Source of the DNA: an uncultured Pseudomonadales bacterium
Lineage (GTDB): Bacteria > Pseudomonadota > Gammaproteobacteria > Pseudomonadales > Azotimanducaceae
Direction: 5' to 3'
Length of the DNA stretch: 64,000 bases
NCBI GenBank assembly: GCA_958296195.1
Contig: OY282455.1
Span: 2,232,001 to 2,296,000, forward strand
Made by a program: the position numbers and the translations under genes. This document shows, one piece after another, positions 29,101-42,088 of this stretch (positions are counted from its first letter, which is position 1; the number at the start of each line of letters is the position of its first letter). The notes under the pieces are model-generated. The model worked only from the letters and a program-made list of their open reading frames with translations, was not told where the DNA came from and did not search any database.

Positions 29101-30793
29101 GATCGTGCAGGGGGCCAAGCCGGGGGAGGGCGGTGAACTGCCCGGCCACAAGGTCGATGAGGTGATCGCCGGCATCCGCCACTCCACGCCCGGCGTGGGC
29201 CTCATCAGCCCACCGCCGCACCACGACATCTACTCCATTGAGGACATCGCCCAGCTCATTCATGACTTGAAGAACGGCAACCCCAACGCCCGCATCAGCG
29301 TCAAGCTGGGCGCCGAAGTGGGGGTGGGGGCCGTGGCGGCCGGGGTGGTCAAGGCCCGTGCCGATCATCTGGTCATCGCCGGGGACTCCGGCGGCACCGG
29401 CGCCTCGCCGCTGACCTCCATTAAGCACGCCGGGCTGCCTTGGGAGCTGGGCATCGCCGAAACCCACCAAACCTTGGTGGTCAACAACCTGCGCTCCCGG
29501 GTGGTGCTGCAGACGGACGGCCAACTCAAGACCGGGCGGGACGTCGCCATCGCCTGCCTGCTCGGTGCCGAGGAGTTCGGCTTCGCCACCGCGCCGCTCG
29601 TCACGCTCGGCTGCATCATGATGCGCAAGTGCCACCTGAACACCTGCCCGGTGGGCATCGCCACCCAGGACCCGGCGCTGCGGCGCAAGTTCAAGGGCCA
29701 GCCGGAGCACGTCATCAACTACTTTTTCATGGTGGCCAAGGAACTGCGCCAGATCATGGCGCAGCTGGGCTTCCGCACAGTCACCGAAATGGTTGGCCGG
29801 GTGGATGCGCTGGATGTGCATGCCGCCGTGGACCACTGGAAGGCGAAGGGCATCGAGCTCAGCGCCGTGCTGACGCCAGCGGAGGAACCGCCGGAGTTTC
29901 TCGGCGCCTACGCCATGCACAGCCAGGACCACGGCTTGGCCGGCGCCTTGGACAATCGACTCATCGAGCTGGCGGCGCCGGCCATCGAGCGGGGCGAACC
30001 CGTCCGCCACGAACTGCCCATCGTCAACACCAACCGGGTGGTGGGGGCCATGCTGTCCCACCGCATCACCGAAGCGGTGGGGCCGAATGGGCTGGCGGAG
30101 AGCGCCGTCCACTTCAAGTTCAACGGCAGCGCCGGGCAGAGCTTCGGCTGCTGGTTGACGAAGGGCGTGACCTTGGAAGTCGAAGGGGACGCCAACGACT
30201 ATGTGGGCAAGGGCCTGTCCGGCGGGCGTCTCATCATCTATCCGCCCAAGGCGTCCCGCTTCCGGGCGGAGGACAACATCCTCATCGGCAACGTGGCCCT
30301 GTACGGCGCCACCAGCGGCGAGTGTTACTTGCGCGGCGTCGCGGCGGAGCGCTTCTGTGTGCGCAACAGTGGCGCCACCGCCGTCATTGAAGGCGTCGGC
30401 GACCACGGCTGCGAGTACATGACCGGCGGGCGCGTCGCCATCCTTGGCCGCACCGGGCGCAACTTCGCCGCCGGCATGAGCGGCGGCGTCGCCTATGTGT
30501 GGAACCCGGGCGGTGGCTTTGAGGACCTTTGCAATCCGGACATGGTGGCGCTGGAGCCCATGGTCAGCGCCGCGGACATTGCCGAACTGCGCCGGATGAT
30601 TGAAGCCCATTTGCGGCACACCGGCTCAGCGGTGGCCGAGCGCCTGCTCGGCGATTGGCGGCACAGCCTCGAGGCGTTCGTCAAGGTCATGCCCACCGAC
30701 TACAAGCGGGTCTTGGAGCAACGCAAGGCGGCCAAGGCCACCGGCCGGCGCAGCCGCCCCGTGCGGCAAGCGGATGGCGTGGCGCTGGCCTAG
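26174..30793 (+). CDS. gltB: Glutamate synthase (NADPH) large subunit
   Basis: A 1539-residue iron-sulfur flavoprotein that converts glutamine and 2-oxoglutarate to two glutamates. The N-terminal glutaminase begins after a propeptide at Cys of KDSCGVGFICDI (about residue 33), which becomes the catalytic N-terminus after cleavage. The synthase domain has SFGSISAESHEALAVAMNRI, GGKSNTGEGGEDP and the 3Fe-4S cysteines in GCIMMRKCHLNTCPVGIATQ. The C-terminal domain has GLSGGRLIIYPP and SGECYLRGVAAERFCVRNSG. Length and order match E. coli GltB. Works with GltD, 58 bases downstream. Confidence 0.97.
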   Translation: MAAGSVGKKFEFTVGGLPPKRGLYDPAFEKDSCGVGFICDIKGRPSREIIESALSMNCCMEHRGGLGYEKNTGDGAGILLGLPHRFMARVAAESLAVEALQPGSYGVGVVFLPTDPAERERCKAVLAEEVAAAGQACLGWRPLPVHPGTADIGKAARAAMPHIEQLFIGAAGASGDAFERKLYLIRKHATHRLRGDSSLVQRQLFYVCSLSSKVIVYKGMLTPVQLGPFFGDLAAPDFESHLAMVHSRFSTNTFPSWDRAQPNRFMSHNGEINTLLGNQNAMNSREGVMRSDLFGEDLAKLFPIVEPDCSDSGTFDNVLEFLLMTGRKLQEAVLMMIPEAWQQHRGMDPAKRAFYEYHSCLMEPWDGPASIAFTDGTYIGAVLDRNGLRPSRYLITDDGKCVMASETGVVPVPPERVVEKGRLQPGRIFLIDFEQGRMIPDGEIKTEWANARPYQDWLNKQRIDLADLPPAPAPARDEGTLTARMNAFGYTVETMQIMLLPLVKELRDPLGSMGNDAALAVMSDKPRMLYDYFKQRFAQVTNPAIDSIREEVIMALECYCGPERNLLETTEAHAHRLRIPHPILSNAEMAAVKRLDHRGWRSTLIDICFPAGAGEDGLRKALDRICREASAAVAAGYSLIVLSDRATSAEAVPISALLAMGAVHHHLVEQHERTRIGVIVETGEAREVHHHCLLVGYGADAICPYLAFEALWDAKAEGVLADAPHIKSDQDLVAAYRKGVAKGMLKVMAKMGISTLQSYKGAQIFEAVGLAEEVVERAFRGTASRVQGVGFKVLAEEMQRRHRLGYPDRGGKVAVLPNPGDFHWRRHGDAHMWDPKAIADLQVAARGNDEAAYWRFAEHVNAQSSARSALRGLLDFKPAAEPLNLDEVEPESAIVRRFATGAMSFGSISAESHEALAVAMNRIGGKSNTGEGGEDPGRYALMPNGDSKRSAIKQVASGRFGVTIHYLANADELQIKIVQGAKPGEGGELPGHKVDEVIAGIRHSTPGVGLISPPPHHDIYSIEDIAQLIHDLKNGNPNARISVKLGAEVGVGAVAAGVVKARADHLVIAGDSGGTGASPLTSIKHAGLPWELGIAETHQTLVVNNLRSRVVLQTDGQLKTGRDVAIACLLGAEEFGFATAPLVTLGCIMMRKCHLNTCPVGIATQDPALRRKFKGQPEHVINYFFMVAKELRQIMAQLGFRTVTEMVGRVDALDVHAAVDHWKAKGIELSAVLTPAEEPPEFLGAYAMHSQDHGLAGALDNRLIELAAPAIERGEPVRHELPIVNTNRVVGAMLSHRITEAVGPNGLAESAVHFKFNGSAGQSFGCWLTKGVTLEVEGDANDYVGKGLSGGRLIIYPPKASRFRAEDNILIGNVALYGATSGECYLRGVAAERFCVRNSGATAVIEGVGDHGCEYMTGGRVAILGRTGRNFAAGMSGGVAYVWNPGGGFEDLCNPDMVALEPMVSAADIAELRRMIEAHLRHTGSAVAERLLGDWRHSLEAFVKVMPTDYKRVLEQRKAAKATGRRSRPVRQADGVALA

Positions 30794-30851
30794 CGCCGCC
30801 GGTTCGTCACCCCAGGCGCGGCGTTCAGGAATCCAGCGGGCTGTTTAGGCG

Positions 30852-32315
30852 GTGGGCAAAGCAACGGGGTTCATGGAGTTCCGGCGCCAAGCGGCGCCCT
30901 ATCGTGACGCCAAGGCACGGTTGGCGGACTTCAAGGAAATCTACACCGAGCACGACGAAGGGCGTCTTGCCACCCAGGGCGCCCGCTGCATGGACTGCGG
31001 CGTGCCCTTTTGCCAGTCCAACGACGGCTGCCCCATTCACAACCTGATTCCCGAATGGAACGATCTGGTCTATCGCGGCCATTGGCGCGAGGCGTTGGAG
31101 CGGCTGCACAAGACCAACAACTTCCCGGAGTTCACTGGCCGCGTCTGCCCAGCCCCCTGCGAGGGCGCTTGCGTACTCGGCATCACCGACCCGGCGGTGA
31201 CCATCAAGAACATCGAGATGGCCATCATCGACCGCGGCTTCGCCGAAGGCTGGGTGGTTCCGCAACCACCGCCGCGGCGCACCGGCAAGCGCGTTGCCGT
31301 GGTGGGCTCCGGCCCCGCCGGGCTGGCCGCCGCCCAGCAATTGAACCGCGCCGGTCATCGGGTGACGGTGTTTGAGCGGGCGGACCGCATCGGCGGGCTG
31401 CTGATGTACGGCATTCCCAACATGAAACTGGACAAGGAAGTGGTTGTGCAGCGGCGGCTGCGCTTGATGGCGAAGGAGGGCGTGGTCTTTCGCTCCAATG
31501 CAACGGTGGCGGACGGCGTCAACGGCAGTTTGGACGTTGCAGCGCTGCTGGAGGGACACGATGCGCTGTTGCTGGCCACCGGCGCCACGACGCCCAGGGA
31601 CTTGCCCATCCCTGGGCGCGGCTTGGACGGCGTCCATTTCGCCATGGAATTCCTCACCTGCAACACCAAGAGCCTGCTGGATTCCAACCATGCGGACGGC
31701 GCCTTCATTTCGGCGAAGGATAAGCATGTGGTGGTCATCGGCGGCGGCGACACCGGCGCGGACTGCATCGGCACCTCCCTGCGCCACGGCTGCCGCAGCT
31801 TGGTCAACTTCGAACTCTTTCCCAAGCCCCCGGATGAGCGGGCGGCGCACAACCCCTGGCCCACCTGGCCGGTGATTTATCGAGTCGATTACGCCCACGA
31901 GGAGTCCGCCGCCAAGTTCGGCGCCGACCCCCGCGAATACCTCATTTCATCAAAAGAGTTTGTGGATGACGGCAACGGTTGCGTCAAGGCGATGCGCACA
32001 GTCGATGTGGCTTTTGAAAACGGCAAGTTCGAAGACGTGCCGGGCAGCGAACGGCGCTGGCCGGCGGACCTGGTGCTGCTGGCGATGGGCTTCCTGGGCC
32101 CGGAGCAGGAGGTCTCCGAACCCCTCGGTCTTGCCTACGACAAGCGCAGCAACTATCAGGCCGACTACGGCCTTTATCAAACCAGCGTGGAAAAGGTGTT
32201 CGCCGCCGGCGACTGCCGCCGCGGGCAGTCCTTGGTGGTCTGGGCGATTAACGAAGGCCGCGAGGCGGCGCGCGAAATCGACCGCTATTTGATGGACGGC
32301 ACGGAACTGCCATAG
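30852..32315 (+). CDS. gltD: Glutamate synthase (NADPH) small subunit
   Basis: A 487-residue flavoprotein that supplies electrons from NADPH to GltB. N-terminal [12 protein letters not shown] then cysteine clusters [10 protein letters not shown] and [11 protein letters not shown] bind the two 4Fe-4S centres; [20 protein letters not shown] is the FAD loop and [19 protein letters not shown] the NADPH loop. The start is the GTG at 30852, because the conserved GKxTGFMEF begins there, so the first Met is from GTG. Likely cotranscribed with gltB. Confidence 0.96.
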   Translation: MGKATGFMEFRRQAAPYRDAKARLADFKEIYTEHDEGRLATQGARCMDCGVPFCQSNDGCPIHNLIPEWNDLVYRGHWREALERLHKTNNFPEFTGRVCPAPCEGACVLGITDPAVTIKNIEMAIIDRGFAEGWVVPQPPPRRTGKRVAVVGSGPAGLAAAQQLNRAGHRVTVFERADRIGGLLMYGIPNMKLDKEVVVQRRLRLMAKEGVVFRSNATVADGVNGSLDVAALLEGHDALLLATGATTPRDLPIPGRGLDGVHFAMEFLTCNTKSLLDSNHADGAFISAKDKHVVVIGGGDTGADCIGTSLRHGCRSLVNFELFPKPPDERAAHNPWPTWPVIYRVDYAHEESAAKFGADPREYLISSKEFVDDGNGCVKAMRTVDVAFENGKFEDVPGSERRWPADLVLLAMGFLGPEQEVSEPLGLAYDKRSNYQADYGLYQTSVEKVFAAGDCRRGQSLVVWAINEGREAAREIDRYLMDGTELP

Positions 32316-32346
32316 CCGCTAGTCAAAGCCGCGGCCGCTTTCCCGG

Positions 32347-32829
32347 TCAAGCGTCCGTTTCGTGGAAGTACCGTTTCAGGAAGTCGAACACTTCACGTTT
32401 TTGAGCTTCTGAGGCTGCCTGTACGATTGCGGGTACGTTGAGCCAGCCGGTTTCGTCGTCCCAATAGTTCTTCTTCATCACTTGATGCCGCCCACATAGT
32501 GGCTGCCACTTGGACGGGTCTAATGGGTCGGCATCGGCATGCAACGAATGCGGGTTTTTGTGATCTGGCGTCAGCTTGACCGTGCCACCCCCTACCGGGT
32601 CGATGTCGCCTTGTTTCTGTCCGCAAACAACGCCACCTTCGTTCCATGCACATCTATGGTTCGCCCGTTCAAGGACGGCTCGCCACGTCTCTGCGGTCGG
32701 CCGTGTTCGTTTCGCTGCCGTGCTACGGCGTTCGGCATTGGGCATCATGTATTCGCTGACCTCGATTCTGGAGCGAACCGATCGTTGCTTATATGGACCT
32801 TTGACGGTCGCGTCTCTATTCTTGGCCAT
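32347..32829 (-). CDS. HNH endonuclease of restriction-enzyme type, orphaned
   Basis: A 160-residue nuclease. RCAWNEGGVVCGQKQGD (59-75) and PLCGRHQVMKKNYWDD (110-125) with LTPDHKNPHS (86-95) form an HNH core with a Cys/His zinc site. The final part is helical. It follows a methyltransferase fragment on the same strand with a 14-base overlap when ATG 32829 is used (ATG 32907 would overlap by 92). The arrangement M then R suggests it was the restriction enzyme of a small type II system. With the methyltransferase broken, an active nuclease would be dangerous unless its site is protected elsewhere or it is inactive. Convergent with gltD. Confidence 0.72.
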   Translation of the reverse strand: MAKNRDATVKGPYKQRSVRSRIEVSEYMMPNAERRSTAAKRTRPTAETWRAVLERANHRCAWNEGGVVCGQKQGDIDPVGGGTVKLTPDHKNPHSLHADADPLDPSKWQPLCGRHQVMKKNYWDDETGWLNVPAIVQAASEAQKREVFDFLKRYFHETDA

Positions 32830-33202
32830 TGTCTCCGCGCCGCTGCCCTGCAACTCGTTTTCGTGTAACGACCAGGTATTTAGGCGAACTATCGCACAGG
32901 ATCGCATGGCGGTGAAGACGCCGGCACGCCTCGCCCGTCGTTCCCGAGCCGCACATAGGATCGAGCACGGTGTCGTTCGGTCGTGTTGCCATCAACAGCA
33001 GCGGTTCGATAACGGACAAAGGCTTCTGCGCCGGGTGCCCGGTTTGTTCATTTCGGCCTACAAAGCCGACATTCAGGGGCGCTTCCAGCACCGAGGGTGG
33101 ACCAGGAATGAAGCGCATCTTGCCCGCTTTCCACCGCGCCATTCGACCAGCGTTTAGAAAGTGCTCGGGATAGGTGACTGCTCCATCGGTCGCGAGATGC
33201 AA
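32816..33202 (-). pseudogene. Truncated DNA methyltransferase, C-terminal part only
   Basis: About 128 codons. TGHPAQKPLSVIEPLLLMAT and VLDPMCGSGTTGEACRRL are the motif X and SAM-binding motif I of a beta-class N6/N4 methyltransferase. In that class the catalytic DPPY or SPPY motif lies before these, but here an in-frame TGA sits directly upstream (about 33217), and no DPPY motif is seen in the 300 bases before it. The gene has lost its N-terminal catalytic half and cannot methylate. A TTG at 33202 could start a nonfunctional stub. Confidence 0.75.
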
Positions 33203-33513
33203 GCAGGCGTTTTGGGCCGATCAGCACCGATTTTGACTCCCAATCCCCTGATAAGGATTCAGCAGTCGGTGTGTGGCGACGTTTCGCGGTGGTTTGATTT
33301 CCCGGAAGGGTTGGCGTTCCTTGGGTGCTGCGAAGTGGTTGGGGGCTTGGCGGGAGGAGCATTTTCGGGCCGTTGGGCCGAAGGGCTGCCCGCCCCAAGC
33401 TGTTCGGGCGCGTTTTGGCGGGTGCGATGATTGGGTTCGCCGTGGCGAGCCCAAATAGTGCCAACCCGCTCTAGTGCGGGTATCCTTGGCCGCTGGTCGG
33501 TAGGGACGGAACC
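33203..33513. other. Intergenic region, likely decay scar
   Basis: 311 bases between the methyltransferase fragment and pccB. Open frames here are Arg/Pro-rich shadows. G-rich stretches occur (for example TTCGGGCCGTTGGGCCGAA near 33363-33382, a weak hairpin). It may be debris from the lost 5' half of the methyltransferase plus the pccB promoter, but no promoter pair is clear. Confidence 0.45.
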
Positions 33514-35046
33514 ATGCACCACAACATTGACAGGCTGCAGGCCAAGGCGGCGGCAGCCCTCTTGGGCGGCGGCGAGCGCCGCATCGAGCAGCAGCACGCC
33601 AAGGGCAAGCTCACGGCGCGGGAGCGCCTCGGGCTTTTGCTTGACGAAGGCAGCTTTGAGGAATGGGACCGGTTCGTCGAGCACCGCTGCAGCGATTTCG
33701 GCATGGACGGGCAAAAGGTTCCCGGCGATGGGGTGGTGACCGGCTACGGCACCATCAACGGTCGTCTCACCTTCGTGTTCAGCCAGGACTTCACGGTTTT
33801 CGGCGGGGCGCTTTCCGAGGCCCATGCCGAGAAGGTCTGCAAGGTGATGGACCAGGCCATGAAGGTGGGTGCTCCGGTGATCGGCCTCAACGACTCCGGC
33901 GGCGCCCGAATCCAGGAGGGGGTGGCGTCCCTTGGCGGCTACGCGGAGATCTTCCAGCGCAACGTGCTGGCCTCTGGGGTGGTGCCGCAGCTTTCGGTCA
34001 TCATGGGGCCTTGCGCTGGGGGTGCGGTTTACTCCCCAGCCATGACGGACTTCATCTTCATGGTCGAAGACTCCTCCTACATGTTCGTCACCGGGCCGGA
34101 GGTGGTGAAGACGGTCACTCATGAAGTGGTCACGCCGGAGCAGCTAGGCGGCGCCGGGGTCCACAGCCGTAAGTCCGGCGTGGCGGACCTGGCCATCGCC
34201 AATGACGTGGAGGCGCTGCTGCTCACCCGCCGCTTCTTCGACTACCTGCCTTTGAACAACCGCGAAGGACCGCCCCGTCGGCCTACGGACGATCCGGCCA
34301 GCCGGTCGGCGCCGGCCTTGGACAACTTGGTGCCCGCTGACCCGGCCAAGCCTTATGACATCACCGAAGCCGTTTTCGCCATTGCGGACGAAGGGGAGTT
34401 CTTTGAACTGCAGCCGGACTACGCCAAGAACATCGTCATCGGCTTCACCCGTCTGCAGGGCGCCACCGTTGGCGTGGTCGCCAACCAGCCGATGGTGCTG
34501 GCCGGCTGTTTGGACATAGACTCATCGAAGAAGGGCGCCCGCTTCGTGCGCTTCTGCGACGCCTTCAACATTCCCATTCTCACCTTGGTCGATGTGCCGG
34601 GGTTCATGCCGGGCACGGCCCAGGAATATGGCGGCATCATCAAGAACGGCGCCAAGCTGCTGTACGCCTACGCCGAATGCACCGTGCCCAAGGTGACCTT
34701 GATCACCCGCAAAGCCTACGGCGGCGCTTACGACGTGATGGCCTCCAAGCATCTGCGCGGAGACCTGAACTTTGCATGGCCGAGTGCGGAAATCGCCGTC
34801 ATGGGCGCCAAGGGGGCGGTGGAGATCATCTTCCGCAAGGACAAAAACGATGCGCAGTTGATTCAAGCCCGCACGGACGAATACCAGGAAAAGTTCGCCA
34901 ATCCCTTCATTGCCGCCAGCCGCGGCTACATTGACGACGTGATTCCGCCCCAGGAGAGCCGGCTGCGCATCTGCAAGTCCTTCGCCATGCTGCGGGACAA
35001 GCGGCTGGAAAATCCTTGGCGCAAGCACGGCAACATTCCGCTTTAG
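33514..35046 (+). CDS. pccB: Propionyl-CoA carboxylase beta (carboxyltransferase) subunit
   Basis: A 510-residue carboxyltransferase that transfers CO2 from carboxybiotin to propionyl-CoA (possibly other short acyl-CoAs). [19 protein letters not shown] (about 29-47), the first oxyanion-hole region [37 protein letters not shown], and the second, [20 protein letters not shown] with [18 protein letters not shown], are classic. Similarity is clearly with PccB over AccD or methylcrotonyl-CoA carboxylase, and the mutase/epimerase neighbours agree. Followed by pccA, eight bases away. Confidence 0.93.
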   Translation: MHHNIDRLQAKAAAALLGGGERRIEQQHAKGKLTARERLGLLLDEGSFEEWDRFVEHRCSDFGMDGQKVPGDGVVTGYGTINGRLTFVFSQDFTVFGGALSEAHAEKVCKVMDQAMKVGAPVIGLNDSGGARIQEGVASLGGYAEIFQRNVLASGVVPQLSVIMGPCAGGAVYSPAMTDFIFMVEDSSYMFVTGPEVVKTVTHEVVTPEQLGGAGVHSRKSGVADLAIANDVEALLLTRRFFDYLPLNNREGPPRRPTDDPASRSAPALDNLVPADPAKPYDITEAVFAIADEGEFFELQPDYAKNIVIGFTRLQGATVGVVANQPMVLAGCLDIDSSKKGARFVRFCDAFNIPILTLVDVPGFMPGTAQEYGGIIKNGAKLLYAYAECTVPKVTLITRKAYGGAYDVMASKHLRGDLNFAWPSAEIAVMGAKGAVEIIFRKDKNDAQLIQARTDEYQEKFANPFIAASRGYIDDVIPPQESRLRICKSFAMLRDKRLENPWRKHGNIPL

Positions 35047-35054
35047 GAACAAAG

Positions 35055-37040
<1,986 letters not shown>

Positions 37041-37050
37041 CGTGGTGGGA

Positions 37051-37079
37051 GGCCGGTTCCGATGCTGCGGGAACCGGCC
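37051..37079 (+). terminator. Strong hairpin behind pccA
   Basis: GGCCGGTTCC (37051-37060) and GGAACCGGCC (37070-37079) form a perfect ten-base-pair stem with a nine-base loop, ten bases after the pccA stop and before the end of a convergent gene. No U-tract follows, so it may act as a bidirectional or Rho-assisted terminator or protect the mRNA 3' end. Confidence 0.6.
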
Positions 37080-37105
37080 GTAGCCACTGCGAACCCGTGT
37101 CTTGT

Positions 37106-37804
37106 CTAGGCGTCCTTCAGCCCTTCAAAGTTCTGCCGCAAAGCCATTGGCGTCAGCTTCGTGTAGTCAGGATGGTAGTCCCCGCGGCCCTTCTTGGCGA
37201 TGGCCTTGGACGATAGGAGCCAACCGAGCACGATGTAGAGCTGATGCATCGGCAGCTTCTTGCCGTCCGCCGTGGTGACTCCCTGCAGGAGATTCTTGCG
37301 GAACATCTCGCCGCCGTTGTCGTTAACGGCGCCGACGAGTTGGGATACGGTCGCGAAGGACACGCGGTGCCGTTGCTCCGCATTCTTGACGTTGTTCCAC
37401 TCGGTCTTGACAAGATTGTCGCCCTGCCGGCTGAACTTGGGATAGCCGCGCTTGCTGGCTTGGCGCCGCCGCTTCGACTCCTTCGGCTCCTCCGGCGCGG
37501 TGGGGGCGGCGGGGGCGGCCACCTTAGCCTTCGCCTTGCGGCCTTTTGCAGCCCGTCGAGGGGCTGGCGCCGGGGCTGGCGCCTTGGTGGATGCACCCAC
37601 ATGTTGGCGGATTTGATCGATCGCCTCGTGAACCTTTTGCGAGACGGCGGCAAGGCCGGCGAGGTCAGAATACTCGCGCTTGTCGATGGCGTTCCGGATT
37701 TGCTCCGAAAGGCGGTTTTCGATGCCGACGATTTCGCCTAGAACCTTGTTGATGTCCCGTGAGACCTTGTCAAGATCGCGTAAAACCCTGTCATAAACGG
37801 CCAT
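37106..37804 (-). CDS. Unrecognised coiled-coil protein with basic linker and winged-helix-like C-terminus
   Basis: A 232-residue protein in three parts: a predicted coiled coil (about 1-70, VLRDLDKVSRDINKVLGEIV), a histone H1-like linker rich in Ala, Pro and Lys (about 72-122), and a C-terminal region (KRGYPKFSRQGDNLVKTEWN to YHPDYTKL) that looks like a compact alpha/beta or winged-helix domain. Similar YPKFxRxGDxLVK segments are known to me from uncharacterised proteins but not with a function. GGAG lies seven bases before ATG 37804. It sits between the two halves of the propionyl-CoA gene set on its own promoter. DNA binding is a guess from the basic linker. Confidence 0.6.
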   Translation of the reverse strand: MAVYDRVLRDLDKVSRDINKVLGEIVGIENRLSEQIRNAIDKREYSDLAGLAAVSQKVHEAIDQIRQHVGASTKAPAPAPAPRRAAKGRKAKAKVAAPAAPTAPEEPKESKRRRQASKRGYPKFSRQGDNLVKTEWNNVKNAEQRHRVSFATVSQLVGAVNDNGGEMFRKNLLQGVTTADGKKLPMHQLYIVLGWLLSSKAIAKKGRGDYHPDYTKLTPMALRQNFEGLKDA

Positions 37805-37846
37805 GTTTTAGCTCCATATGGTGGTTGAAAGGAATGGCGGGCGAAT

Positions 37847-37874
37847 CCTATATCAAATAAATGGCCCGTAGCAA
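37847..37874 (-). promoter_or_regulatory. Predicted promoter of the coiled-coil protein gene
   Basis: On the minus strand TTGCTA (37874-37869), 16 bases, then TATAGG (37852-37847). The surrounding 70 bases are AT-rich compared with the window. The transcript would start some 35 bases before the ATG. Both boxes match four of six positions. Confidence 0.4.
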
Positions 37875-37976
37875 ACAGAAATTTGCGAAAAAACGCTTTT
37901 GCATGAACAAGGTGCCGCCGGCTCTTGTTTGAGCGGGGATTTTGCGGGTGGAAGAATCAATTTGCGCATTGCACGG

Positions 37977-38432
37977 CTATGCCGCAGCGCCTTCAGCCGG
38001 GGAGCGTGCGGGGACCCCCTCGCATGATCGGACTTCCTCGAGTTCGATCAGGGTGCCGCAAAAGTCCTTGGGATGCAGGAACACCACCGGCAACCCGTGC
38101 GCTCCCGTTCTGGGCTTGCCGTCTCCGAGCACTCGAGCGCCCTCGGCCTTGAGGCGTTTTATGGCCGCAGCGAGGTCCTCCACCTCATAGCAGATGTGGT
38201 GCATGCCGCCGGCGGGATTGTTGGCGAGGAAGTTCGATATCGGGGACCTTTCGCCCAAGGGGTGCAGCAGTTCGATCTTGCTGTTGGGCAGCTCCACGAA
38301 CACCGTGGTCACGCCGTGCTCCGGCAGGGGTAGGGGCGCGGAGACCCTGGCGCCGAGTTGCTCCTTGTACAATGCCGCCGCCGCCGCTAAGTCCGGTGCG
38401 ACGATGGCCACATGGTTCAATCTCCCAATCAC
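37977..38432 (-). CDS. mce: Methylmalonyl-CoA epimerase
   Basis: A 151-residue glyoxalase-fold (VOC) enzyme that interconverts (S)- and (R)-methylmalonyl-CoA. GRLNHVAIVAPDLAAAAALY at the N-terminus, VELPNSKIELLHPLGERSPI, GGMHHICYEVEDLAAAIKRL and FLHPKDFCGTLIELEE contain the metal ligands (His, Gln/Glu, His, Glu). The start is GTG 38432, supported by a perfect AAGGAG seven bases upstream. It lies 73 bases beyond the mutase gene on the same strand, and together they feed propionyl-CoA carbon into succinyl-CoA. Confidence 0.93.
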   Translation of the reverse strand: MIGRLNHVAIVAPDLAAAAALYKEQLGARVSAPLPLPEHGVTTVFVELPNSKIELLHPLGERSPISNFLANNPAGGMHHICYEVEDLAAAIKRLKAEGARVLGDGKPRTGAHGLPVVFLHPKDFCGTLIELEEVRSCEGVPARSPAEGAAA

Positions 38433-38505
38433 GAAAATTCTCCTTTGATTACTTGATGTTAGCGGTGGGTTGCAGGAAAAGCCAAGTTGTTGCGGAGCTC
38501 CTGCG

Positions 38506-40644
<2,139 letters not shown>

Positions 40645-40805
40645 CAAACCTCCGACCTGCCTAGGAAAAGGCCGGGAATTATAGCAAGCCGCCGCTGGCG
40701 CCTCACTCAAGCCAGCCCAGTCCCCGTGGTGGGCTTGCGTCTAGCTTCCCCATAGTCGAGCTCCATAGTAGGCTGGCGCGAATTTTGTTGTGAAGGGGAA
40801 ATGCC

Positions 40806-41723
40806 ATGCCGCTCCATCCGGACTGTCGCAAGGTGTTGGACATGCTCGACTCCCTCGGCATGAAGGACTTTAGCGAGCTTACGCCAACCGAAGCGCGGGA
40901 GCTGTCCTTGACGCCGCCGCCGGAGGCGCCCACGCCGGTGGCGGAGGTGGTCAACCGCTCGATCAGCGGACCGGACGGAGACATTCCGCTGCGCATCTAC
41001 CGCCCCGCCGGCGCGCCACTGGGTGTGCTGGTGTATTTCCACGGCGGCGGCTGGGTGGTGGGTGGCCTGGACAGCCATGATGAGACCTGCCGCCGGCTCT
41101 GCGCCGGCGCCGGCGTAGTGGTGGTTGCCGTGGACTACCGGCTGGCGCCGGAAACGCGCTATCCCGGCGCCGTTCGGGATTGCCGCCACGCCACGGTTTG
41201 GGTGGCGGAAAACGCTGCGCAGCTTGGCTTTGATCCCGCTCGGCTAGCCGTGGGCGGAGACAGCGCCGGCGGCAATCTAGCCGCCGCCACCGCGCAGATG
41301 GCGCGCGACCAAGGCGGCCCGCGCATCGCCTTTCAATTGCTGGTCTATCCGGTGGTCGATGCGGACTTTGACCGGCCGTCCTACCAGGCCAACGCGGCCG
41401 GCTACCTGCTTAGCCGCCGCGCCATGCAGTGGTTCTGGGACCACTACGCCCCAGCCGCCGAGCAGCGTTCGGAACCTTACGCAGCGCCCCTCAAAGGCTC
41501 CTTGGTCGGCCTCCCCCCCGCGTTGGTGCAGGTGGCCGAATTCGACCCGTTGCGGGACGAAGGCGTCGCTTATGCGCAAGCCTTGGAGGTCGCTGGCGTA
41601 CCCGTGCGCCTGACCTGCTACGATGGCATGATCCACGGATTCTTCGGCCTCTTCGACGCCATTGGCGCAGCCGGTCAAGCCATGGACGAGGCTTGCGAAG
41701 CGTTGCGGCGTCACCTGGCCTGA
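40806..41723 (+). CDS. Alpha/beta hydrolase, hormone-sensitive lipase-type esterase
   Basis: A 305-residue carboxylesterase. YFHGGGWVVGG (oxyanion-hole HGGG), GGDSAGGNLAAA (nucleophile Ser), EFDPLRDEG (Asp) and the final HGFFGLF (His) make the catalytic set of the HSL family. No signal peptide, so cytoplasmic. Substrate may be a short acyl ester. A GGGGAA lies close before ATG 40806. It diverges from the mutase gene, 161 bases apart. Confidence 0.92.
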   Translation: MPLHPDCRKVLDMLDSLGMKDFSELTPTEARELSLTPPPEAPTPVAEVVNRSISGPDGDIPLRIYRPAGAPLGVLVYFHGGGWVVGGLDSHDETCRRLCAGAGVVVVAVDYRLAPETRYPGAVRDCRHATVWVAENAAQLGFDPARLAVGGDSAGGNLAAATAQMARDQGGPRIAFQLLVYPVVDADFDRPSYQANAAGYLLSRRAMQWFWDHYAPAAEQRSEPYAAPLKGSLVGLPPALVQVAEFDPLRDEGVAYAQALEVAGVPVRLTCYDGMIHGFFGLFDAIGAAGQAMDEACEALRRHLA

Positions 41724-42088
41724 GCCGGAGTGCATTCCAGGGCGCTCGACCACAGCGCCGCTTGCAGTGGATAGGATCGGGAGCGGGTGCGCTGAGCGTT
41801 CGCTTTGGCGGCTTGGTGGTGTTAGTCTTGGCGAGCGAAGGCCCAATTATGGCTTGGTGGTGCAAAGGGTGTGGCTGGCCGGGGGTTGCGGGCGCATTTG
41901 TTCGGGGGCAGGCCCATGAGAGTTGACAACTGGCTTAAGGCCGCAATGCTGTTGGTGGCGCTGCTTGGGGCGTCGGCCCAGGCCACTGTGGCGACAGTGG
42001 TTGGCCGCATCGTCTTTCCGCCGTTGGGTGTGCAGCCAAGGCGCTGAGGACGGGGATTGGCGCAAGCCGCGTTTGATCGCTGCACCCC
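41724..42088. other. Intergenic region before the selenoprotein operon
   Basis: 365 bases after the esterase gene. Its middle is GC-rich without credible longer frames. The only candidate gene is a 43-codon frame at 41916-42047 (listed). No clear promoter pair is visible in front of the thioredoxin-domain gene. Confidence 0.5.
41916..42047 (+). CDS. Candidate small exported or membrane peptide
   Basis: 43 codons: a charged start (RVDNWLK), a hydrophobic core (AAMLLVALLGASAQA) resembling a signal peptide, and a short tail ending PLGVQPRR. GGGGCAGG lies just before the ATG. It stands 41 bases before the selenoprotein operon. Without homologues it is only a possibility. Confidence 0.28.
   Translation: MRVDNWLKAAMLLVALLGASAQATVATVVGRIVFPPLGVQPRR

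Noticed and set aside
27065-30619. A very long open frame on the minus strand (about 1180 codons)
   Set aside because: It lies wholly opposite gltB and is His/Val/Gly-rich, the usual product of reading a high-GC gene backwards; gltB is certain.
33048-33464. Minus-strand frame of 138 codons upstream of the methyltransferase fragment, as its possible lost 5' half
   Set aside because: Different frame, no DPPY or SPPY motif, composition of a shadow frame.
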